Of a stretch of 64,000 nt of DNA, positions 1-7,400 are shown one piece after another (positions within the stretch are counted from its first letter, which is position 1; each line of letters begins with the position of its first letter). Source of the stretch: Luteimicrobium xylanilyticum (GTDB lineage Bacteria; Actinomycetota; Actinomycetes; Actinomycetales; Cellulomonadaceae); contig NZ_CP045529.1 of assembly GCF_009429125.1 (NCBI RefSeq), positions 3,658,001 to 3,722,000 of the forward strand, given 5' to 3'. The translations under genes and the position numbers were made by a program. The notes under the pieces are model-generated. The model was not told where the DNA came from, searched no databases, and was given only the letters and a program-made list of their open reading frames with translations.

Positions 1-1
1 G

Positions 2-376
2 ATCTCCGTCACGTTCCCGGGCGAGGTCGTCTCGGCCGACAAGAGCGCGAAGATCGACGGGAACACGGTGACCTGGACCTCCGACGACGGCACCGTCCTC
101 AACCTCGACGCGCGCGGCAAGGCGACCGGCGACGGGGGCGGCGGCGTGCCCGTGTGGGTGTGGATCCTGATCGGCGTCGTCGTGCTGGCCGTCGCCGCAG
201 CCGTCGTCTTCGCGCTCACCCGGCGTGGCCGGCCGGGCGACGCACCCACCGACGGCGAGGCTGCGCCGTCGGGCGCGGCGCCGCGGGTCGAGCCCACGCC
301 GCCGACGCAGCCGCTGCCGCCGGCCGCACGCCCCGCCGAGGGCGAACCGCCACCTCCCCCGCCGCCGCCGTCGTGA
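2..376 (+). CDS. LppM-like (DUF3153) membrane protein, C-terminal part
   Basis: The reading frame is open from the window edge, so the N-terminus and any lipoprotein signal lie outside. The visible part starts with a beta-rich stretch (ITF-like 'ISVTFPGEVVSADKSAKIDG', then 'NTVTWT') that resembles the LppM/DUF3153 domain of actinobacterial membrane-attached proteins. A Gly-rich linker, one membrane helix (VPVWVWILIGVVVLAVAAAV) and a Pro-rich cytoplasmic tail follow. Family assignment is by recognition of the pattern; the cellular role of this family outside mycobacteria is not established. Confidence 0.6.
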   Translation: MSVTFPGEVVSADKSAKIDGNTVTWTSDDGTVLNLDARGKATGDGGGGVPVWVWILIGVVVLAVAAAVVFALTRRGRPGDAPTDGEAAPSGAAPRVEPTPPTQPLPPAARPAEGEPPPPPPPPS

Positions 377-385
377 GAGTGCGGC

Positions 386-1387
386 TCACACCGTCAGCGA
401 CGGCTCCTCGGAAGTCGACAGCGTGAGCACGACGCCCGCCAGTTGCGGGGTCTCCGCGACCTTGCGCTCGAGCGCGTCGAGCCGGCGCGCGACGACGTGC
501 TCGGCGTCGTCGCCGACGAGGTCGACGCTCGCCACCAGGTACAACGACCGCGGCCCCACGTACTCGAGCCGCAGGTAGGTCACGCGGACGACGTCGGGCA
601 GGGCGAGCAGCCCCGCGAGGACGACGCGGCGCGTGCGCTCGTCGACCCCCGCGCCGACGAGGAAGTCCCGGTTGCGCCGGATGAGGACGATCGCGACCAC
701 GCCCAGCACGAGCCCGACGACGATCGACCCGATCGCGTCCGGGACCGGGGACCCGGTGAGCTGGTGGGCGAGAACACCCACGAACGCGACGAGGAGGCCG
801 ACGAGGGCGGCAGCGTCCTCGGCGAACACGGCCCGCAGCGTCGGGTCCGACGTCGCGATGACGTGCTCGACGACGTCACGCTGGGCCTCCTGCGCCTCCC
901 CCCGCGCCTGCCGCACCGACCGCAGGAACGACGTCCCCTCGAGGACGAACGACAGCGCGAGCACCGCGTACGCGATCCCGAAGTCCGTCGCGGGCTCGGC
1001 GTGGAAGAGCTCTTGGATGCCGTGCGTCACGGACACCCCCGCGCCGACGGCGAACAGCCCGATCGCCGCGAACATCGACCACACGTACGCCTCACGCCCG
1101 TAGCCGAGCGGGTGCATGGCGTCGGCCTTGCGGCGCGCCGACCGGTCCGCGGCGAGCAGGAAGATCTCGTTGCCGGTGTCGGCCCACGAGTGCACGGCCT
1201 CCGCGACCATCGACGCCGAACCCGTGAGCACCGCCGCCACGGACTTCGCGACCGCGATCACGAGGTTCGCCGCGAACGCGATGATCACGGTGAGCGTCGA
1301 GTCGCCCCGCTCCTCGGGCGGGGCCGCGACACGAGGAGTGCCGGGGACCGCCGCGCGGGCGTCGGACGCGGGCGGGGTGTCGGCCAT
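386..1387 (-). CDS. Cation diffusion facilitator transporter
   Basis: A 333-residue CDF-family exporter, expected to move Zn2+, Co2+, Ni2+ or a similar divalent ion out of the cytoplasm in exchange for protons. The metal-site motif of helix 2 (HSWAD in EAVHSWADTGNE) and the helix-5 Asp (EDAAALVG) are present, followed by helices 5-6 and a soluble C-terminal domain. The open frame extends far upstream, but ATG at 1387 gives the normal family length and the upstream part lacks membrane character. It is divergent from the Ni/Co gene set at 1509-4296, which suggests shared metal homeostasis. Substrate cannot be read from sequence. Confidence 0.88.
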   Translation of the reverse strand: MADTPPASDARAAVPGTPRVAAPPEERGDSTLTVIIAFAANLVIAVAKSVAAVLTGSASMVAEAVHSWADTGNEIFLLAADRSARRKADAMHPLGYGREAYVWSMFAAIGLFAVGAGVSVTHGIQELFHAEPATDFGIAYAVLALSFVLEGTSFLRSVRQARGEAQEAQRDVVEHVIATSDPTLRAVFAEDAAALVGLLVAFVGVLAHQLTGSPVPDAIGSIVVGLVLGVVAIVLIRRNRDFLVGAGVDERTRRVVLAGLLALPDVVRVTYLRLEYVGPRSLYLVASVDLVGDDAEHVVARRLDALERKVAETPQLAGVVLTLSTSEEPSLTV

Positions 1388-1508
1388 GCGGTTCGGTCTA
1401 TCACGCGACGAACCTCGACGCCTCCTGCCCGGAGCGTTCACCCGACCGACCGGCGACAGCCACCTCCCGGCACGCTCGCGTTCGGCCTCACCCGGTCGAA
1501 TCCCTGCC

Positions 1509-2420
1509 GTGACCTCTTCGTTGCTCGGCTGGACGCCCTTCGGCGAGCTCGGGAACACGATGCTCGGCTTCGTCACCTCGCCGCACTTCGCCCCCGCCGC
1601 CCTCGCCTTCGCGTTCCTCGCCGGCGCCGCGCACGCCGTCGGGCCGGGCCACGGCAAGAGCCTCGCGGCCGCCTACCTCGTCGGGTCGCGCGGCACCGTC
1701 CGCGATGCCGCGTGGCTGGGCGGCTCGGTCGCCGTCATGCACACGGTCTCCGTGCTCGTGCTCGCCGTGCTGTGGACCTTCTTCGACCTGTCCGGGCTCG
1801 TCGACCTCGAGGACCTCACCGGCGCGCTCGAGCTCGTGGCCGGACTGACGGTCGTCGTGGTCGGTGTGCTCCTCGTGGTCCGTGCCCGGAGCGCGGGAAC
1901 GGCCACCTCCGAAGGGTCGCTCACCCACCGCCACGGCCCGTTCGGCCGTGCGCACACGCACGTCCACCCGGCGTCGGGCCACGAGTCCCACCACGACGGC
2001 CACGACCACACCCACGAGCACGGCGACCACCAGCACGAGCACCCCCGCACGCACGACCACCCGGCGACCGCCACCCGGCCCGTCAGCCGCCCCACCCTCG
2101 TCACGCTCGGAGCGGCCGGCGCGCTCACGCCGTCACCGTCCGCGTTCCTCGTGCTCGTCACGGGCATCTTCGCGGGACGCTCGGGGCTGGCGATCGGCCT
2201 CGTCCTCGCGTTCGGCGTGGGGCTCGCGTCGGTGCTGTTCGGAGTCGGGATGGCGGCACTGTGGGGCCGGTCGTTCGTCGTCGCGCACGCCCGCCCGACG
2301 GCGGCGCTCCAGACCGTCGCACGCGCCGTCCCGTTCGTCACGGGCGCCGTGATCGCGCTGGCCGGCGGAGCGATCAGCGTGCTCGCGCTCGGCGGCATCC
2401 TCACGCCCGGCGCATCCTGA
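1509..2420 (+). CDS. NicO-family nickel/cobalt transporter with His-rich loop
   Basis: About 303 residues. The first helix carries the NicO/RcnA signature HAVGPGHGK, and a second conserved segment GALTPSPSAFLVL follows a cytoplasmic or exposed loop (about residues 139-184) extremely rich in His, a probable Ni/Co-binding segment. Members of this family either export (RcnA) or import Ni/Co; direction is not decided by sequence. I take GTG 1509 as start because it precedes the first helix; ATG 1560 or ATG 1386 (the latter overlapping the divergent CDF start) are alternatives. It is the first gene of a three-gene set with a NiCoT permease and a secreted protein. Confidence 0.8.
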   Translation: MTSSLLGWTPFGELGNTMLGFVTSPHFAPAALAFAFLAGAAHAVGPGHGKSLAAAYLVGSRGTVRDAAWLGGSVAVMHTVSVLVLAVLWTFFDLSGLVDLEDLTGALELVAGLTVVVVGVLLVVRARSAGTATSEGSLTHRHGPFGRAHTHVHPASGHESHHDGHDHTHEHGDHQHEHPRTHDHPATATRPVSRPTLVTLGAAGALTPSPSAFLVLVTGIFAGRSGLAIGLVLAFGVGLASVLFGVGMAALWGRSFVVAHARPTAALQTVARAVPFVTGAVIALAGGAISVLALGGILTPGAS

Positions 2421-2438
2421 CGAAGGAGCGCAGCAGCA

Positions 2439-2477
2439 GTGTCCGCATCCGCACCCAGCCCGAACGGAGCCCCGTGA
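2439..2477 (+). CDS. Possible 12-residue leader peptide before the NiCoT gene
   Basis: GTG at 2439 follows a strong GAAGGAG (2422-2428) and opens a frame of 12 codons (VSASAPSPNGAP) whose TGA at 2475-2477 overlaps the GTG start of the permease (GTGA). The arrangement would permit translational coupling. It may be chance, or the true permease start may lie here with a frame change; no conservation evidence is available to me. Confidence 0.25.
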   Translation: MSASAPSPNGAP

Positions 2478-3622
2478 CCACGACCGGGACCACGCCGACC
2501 ACCGCACGCCCCGGAGGAGCCCGGCGCCTCGGGCCGGGCGAGGCCCGCTCGCTCGCCGGCATGGCGACCGTGGTGGTGCTCCTGCACGTCGTCGGGTTCG
2601 GTGTCCTGCTCGCACTCGTGTCGCCCCGCCACTTCGCGCTCGGCGGCGACCACCAGGTGTTCACGGTCGGGGTCGGGATCCTGGCCTACTCGTTCGGGAT
2701 GCGACACGCGTTCGACGCCGACCACATCGCGGCGATCGACAACACGACGCGCAAGCTCGTGAGCGACGCCGCGGACCGCCAGGCATCCGGGCTCGCCCCA
2801 GGCCGACGACCGCTGTCGGTAGGGTTCTGGTTCTCGCTCGGGCACTCGACGATCGTGTTCGTGCTGGCATTCCTCCTCGCGGTCGGGGTGCGGGCGCTCG
2901 TCGGCCCGATCCAGGACGACGCGTCGGCTCTCCACACCGTGACCGGCGTCGTGGGCCCGACGGTCTCCGGCGTCTTCCTGTGGGTCCTCGGGCTTCTCAA
3001 CCTGGCCGCGCTCGTCGGGATCGTCCGGGTGGCGCGCGCGATGCGGCGCGGCGACCACGACGAGGCCGCGCTCGAGCAGCAGCTCGCGCGCCGCGGGCTG
3101 CTCAACCGGGTCCTCGGCGGCCTGACCCGCACGGTCCGCACGCCCGCCGGGATCTACCCGGTCGGGGTCCTGTTCGGGTTGGGCTTCGACACGGCGACGG
3201 AGGTCGGCCTGCTCGTCCTCGCCGGCGGCGCCGCCGCGTTCGCCCTGCCGTCCTACGCGGTCCTCGTCCTGCCCGTGCTGTTCGCCGCAGGGATGTGCCT
3301 GATGGACACCGTCGACGGCGTCCTCATGAACGCGGCCTACGGCTGGGCGTTCGCCCGGCCCGCGCGGAAGGTCTTCTACAACCTCATGGTCACGACGATC
3401 TCCGTGCTCGTGGCGCTCGTGGTCGGGACGATCGAGCTCGTCGGCGTCCTCTCGGACCGGTTCTCCATCGAGACCGGTCCGCTCGCGTGGGTCGCGGGGA
3501 TCGACCTCGACCACGCCGGCTTCGTCATCGTGGGGCTGTTCGTCGTGTGCTGGCTCGTCGCCCTGGCCGTGTGGCGCTGGGGCCGGGTGGAGGACCGCTG
3601 GACGCGGGGCGCGGCGTCATGA
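2474..3622 (+). CDS. NiCoT-family nickel/cobalt permease (HoxN/NixA type)
   Basis: A 382-residue integral membrane permease for high-affinity Ni2+/Co2+ uptake. It has the NiCoT signature in helix II (RHAFDADHIAAIDNTTR) and the other conserved segments FSLGHSTIV, LFGLGFDTATEV and GMCLMDTVDG. GTG 2474 is preceded by GGAG at 2466-2469 with suitable spacing. The long frame further upstream is antisense to the CDF gene and is not coding. It lies 53 bp after the NicO gene and overlaps the next gene by ATGA, so the three are probably one transcription unit. Confidence 0.92.
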   Translation: MTTTGTTPTTARPGGARRLGPGEARSLAGMATVVVLLHVVGFGVLLALVSPRHFALGGDHQVFTVGVGILAYSFGMRHAFDADHIAAIDNTTRKLVSDAADRQASGLAPGRRPLSVGFWFSLGHSTIVFVLAFLLAVGVRALVGPIQDDASALHTVTGVVGPTVSGVFLWVLGLLNLAALVGIVRVARAMRRGDHDEAALEQQLARRGLLNRVLGGLTRTVRTPAGIYPVGVLFGLGFDTATEVGLLVLAGGAAAFALPSYAVLVLPVLFAAGMCLMDTVDGVLMNAAYGWAFARPARKVFYNLMVTTISVLVALVVGTIELVGVLSDRFSIETGPLAWVAGIDLDHAGFVIVGLFVVCWLVALAVWRWGRVEDRWTRGAAS

Positions 3623-4296
3623 CGCGCCGGGCGCTCGTCCTGGGCGCGGGCGCTGCGCTCGCGACGTCGGGCGTCGTCGGCCTCCTCGCACCGGCTGCGT
3701 CCGCGCACCCGTTCGGCGCTCCTCCGACGGCGACCGTCAGTCGCACCCAGCCCACCACGGTGCGCGTGCACTGGCAGGTGGGCGCCGTCGACGACCTCAG
3801 CTACCTCGCCGCCGACCTCGGCCTCCTGCCTCACGACCGCGTCCTGCTCGACGGCGCCGTGACGCCCCGCGAGGGCGACGCCTCGATCCTCGAGCGGTCG
3901 TCGCGGTTCGACTCCTACGTCTTGGAGCACGTGACCGTGACCGCGGGCGGCGACAGGTGCACGGGAGCCGTGACGAAGAAGGTCGACCTGCTGGGGTCGG
4001 GTGTCGACGTCGACTTCCGGTGCGCCCGCACGGTCGCACGGGCCACGGTGAGGCTGACCCTACTCACCGACATGAGCCCTCTCTACTCAACGCTGGCCAC
4101 GGGTCCGCGCGGCCAGAAGGCCGCCTACGCGGAGGGTGACACGTCGCACGAGTGGACGTTCACGGACGAGGGCGCAGCCCCGTCCGCCCGCGCGTGGGTG
4201 CCGCTCGCGCTCAGCGGTGGGGCCCTCGCGGCTGCAGGCGCGGGGGCCCTCGCGGTCCGGGCTCGACGCCGCCGCCGCAGCCCGGCGGGTGCCTGA
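3619..4296 (+). CDS. Secreted membrane-anchored accessory protein of the Ni/Co gene set
   Basis: A 225-residue protein with an N-terminal signal (RR followed by a hydrophobic stretch ending ASAHPFG), an extracytoplasmic domain with two Cys residues (DRCTG and DFRCAR), and one C-terminal membrane helix followed by an Arg-rich stop-transfer tail. It begins inside the stop codon of the permease gene (ATGA overlap). I do not recognise a named domain; the exported part is reminiscent of the extracytoplasmic domains that accompany NicO/HupE-type transporters. A role in metal delivery or sensing is inferred only from the operon. Confidence 0.65.
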   Translation: MTRRALVLGAGAALATSGVVGLLAPAASAHPFGAPPTATVSRTQPTTVRVHWQVGAVDDLSYLAADLGLLPHDRVLLDGAVTPREGDASILERSSRFDSYVLEHVTVTAGGDRCTGAVTKKVDLLGSGVDVDFRCARTVARATVRLTLLTDMSPLYSTLATGPRGQKAAYAEGDTSHEWTFTDEGAAPSARAWVPLALSGGALAAAGAGALAVRARRRRRSPAGA

Positions 4297-4440
4297 GACC
4301 CCCTCCAGGTACTGCTCACCTGACACACACCGAATGTTCAGCGGACACTCGGCTGCCGGCGGCCCGGACGCAAGGCGGAGTTCGTCGCGAACCGATGGTC
4401 TCGGGTCGCAATGCGTCATCCGACCGACCAAGGAGCAGGC

Positions 4441-7400
4441 GTGACATCACGACCCGTGGCTCGATCGTGGCGGCGGCTCGCCGCCACGATCGCCGGGCTG
4501 GCGATGGCGGGCACCACGATCATCGGTGCCTCCGTAGCCGCCGCCGTCGCGAGCGACAACCCACCCGCGACCACCTCGACCACCCCGACCACCCCACCGA
4601 CCGCCGACGTCCTCGACGTCGACTTCGCCGACGGCACCCCCACCGACCACGCGGCCGCACGGGAGGCCCACACCGTCGGCAGGCCGACAATCGCGCTCGA
4701 CCCGACCCTCGACCGCGTCGTCCCGTCCTTCGACGGCGGCATCGACGCGTACTGGTACGACCTGGCGGACGCCTGGGACACCTCCGCGTCGCCCAACCTC
4801 ACCACCTCGGTGTCGATCGAGTGCGACTTCCGGTTCGACGGCGACCTGCCTGCCAGCCCGGCGAGCGCCGACGGCGCCGAGAACGACGTGTGCGCGGGCC
4901 GCGAGGGCGGCGGCTACGCCTTCTACGTCCCCAGCGGGAAGTCTGAGCTCGTCTGGTCCGCCTACGTCGACGGTGCCTACAAGACGGTGACCTCGCCGGC
5001 CCTGACGAAGGGCACCTGGTACCACGTCGTCGGGACGTACGACGGCACGTCGCTCAAGCTGTACGTCGACGGCGAGCTCGCCGGCTCAGGGAGCTACCCC
5101 GGGACCGTGGGTGCCCCGAGCGTGACCGCGCGGGGCTTCGTGATCGGCGGTGACGTCACGACCGGCCCGTCGGCCCAGCGCCAGAGTCCCGTCACCGTCG
5201 CCGCGACACGGATCTTCAGCGCCGCGCTCGACGCCGACCAGGTCGCCGCGCTCGACGGCAGGTCCCAGTGGCTCACCACGCCCGGCACCGGCGCGACCGC
5301 GCCCCCGCCCGTGGTCGTCACGCCCACCGTGCCCGACGGCGTCCCCGCGGCCGACGTCCTCGACGTCGACTTCACGGCCGGCTCGCCCGTCGACCACGCG
5401 CAGAGCCGCCAGGCGCTGCGCTTCGGTGACCCGCGGCTCACGGTCGACAAGGACCTCAACCGGGTCGTCGCGTCCTTCGACGGCGTCGACGACGGCTACG
5501 ACTTCGCGGCCGACGACGCGTGGGACTCGCGTCACGTCCCGAACCTCACGAAGGCGTACACCGTCGAGTGCACGTTCCGGTTCGACGCCGCCCTGCCGGT
5601 CAGCGCCGCGCACAAGATCTGCGGCGGCGAGAACGGGGGTGGCATGTCGGTCTACGTGAAGGGCTCCTCGCTCAGCGCCCAGTTCTACGTCGACGGCGCC
5701 TACCGCACCATCAGCACGGCCGCGACGTCCGGCACCTGGCACGACGTCGTCGCCCAGTACGACGGCTCGTCGATCCGGCTCTACGTGGACGGGAAGCTCG
5801 TCAAGGCCACGGCTCAGACCGGTACCGCGACCGGACCGTCGGGCGCCAAGTTCCTGGGGGTGGGAGCGGACCAGAGCTCGGGTGGCGCGTCCATGGAGAG
5901 CTGGGCCGAGGTGACGGTCGCGTCCGAGCGGATCTGGGACTCCGCGCTCACCGCGACGCAGATCGGTGACCTCGCCGACTCCGTCGCGACGCCCGTCTCG
6001 AAGGCCCCGAAGGGGGACGTCCTCGACGTCGACCTGTCCGACGGCACCTACACCGACCACGCGGCGGGCCGCACGCCCGACGTCACCGGCAACCCGGTGG
6101 TCGCGACGGACGTCGCGCTCGGCAAGTCGGTCGCGTCGTTCGACGGGGCCAAGGACGGCGTCCTGTACCCGCTGCAGGACGCGTGGGACGGCGGCTCGAC
6201 GCCACAGCTGACGAGCACCTACTCGGCCGAGTGCGTGTTCCGCTTCGACGGGACCCTGCCCACCGCAGCGGGCAACAAGACCTGCTCGGGCGAGAACACG
6301 GGCGGGTTCGCCATCATCGTGAACGGCACGAGCGTCCAGGCCGACTTCTACGTGGCGGGGGCCTACCACGCGCTGACGGCGCCGATCCAGGCCGGTGTCT
6401 GGTACGACGTCGTGCAGGTCTACGACGGGTCGACGATCAGGCTCTACGTGAACGGCTCGCTCGCCGCCCAGGCCGACCAGACCGGCGCACCGGGCGCACC
6501 GAACGGCACCAAGTCCCAGAACTACGGGATCGGCGCCGACACCTCCAGCAGCGGCGGCATCGAGTCGCAGTCCGCTTCGACGATCTCGGCGGCCCGCATC
6601 TGGAGCACGCCGCTCACGGCAGCCCAGGCCGCCCAGCTCAGCCTCGACGCCTTCGGGGCGCGGCAGACCGACGTGGCGCTCACGTCGACCGTGCCCGCGG
6701 CCGGGCAGAAGCTCACCAAGCCGGTCGACCTCGAGGTGAAGATCAAGGACCAGGGCGCGGCGACGGGCTGGGTCTACACGATCGACGGCGTCGGGGTCCG
6801 GCCGGGCGAACGTGTCGGCGCGGGCCTCGCGGCCGGCTCGCACACGCTCGCGGTCACGGCCACGGACGTGTACGGGCACCCGCTGTCCTGGACCGTGCCG
6901 TTCACCTCCTCGGCGATCCCGACCGGCGGTGGCACCGACACCGGCCAAGGTGGCGGAAAGGTGACGCTCTCGGCGGTCGCGAACGCGCCCGACGGCGGCA
7001 AGGTCACCACCACGTTCAAGGAGGCGCAGGCCAGCATCGCGTCCGGCGGCGTCCAGGGCACCGTGCCCGTCGTGCCGTCCGCCCTCGACTTCACCTACGA
7101 CGACGCGGGCACCGTCACCGGCCAGCAGGCCGAGGACGGGAAGACGGCGGCGAGCCCCTCGAGCCACGAGGGCATGCCGTTCCAGCGCTTCGAGGTCAAG
7201 GTCCCGGCCTACGACGACGACCGCCACGTCCGCTGGTCGGGCCTGGTCGACCCCGAGCGCAGCGTCAGCCTGCGCGTGTGGGACACCGCGTCGTCGTCGT
7301 GGAAGGAGATCGCGACTGCACGCGGCGCCTCGGACGGCGCCACGGCGCTCGAGGGCGACGTGACACCGTCCGAGGTCGACGGCGACGTCGTGCACGTCCT

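Noticed and set aside
1386-1508. Earlier ATG (1386) for the NicO gene
   Set aside because: It would overlap the divergent CDF start codon and add a 41-residue Arg/Pro-rich segment without membrane character; kept only as an alternative.
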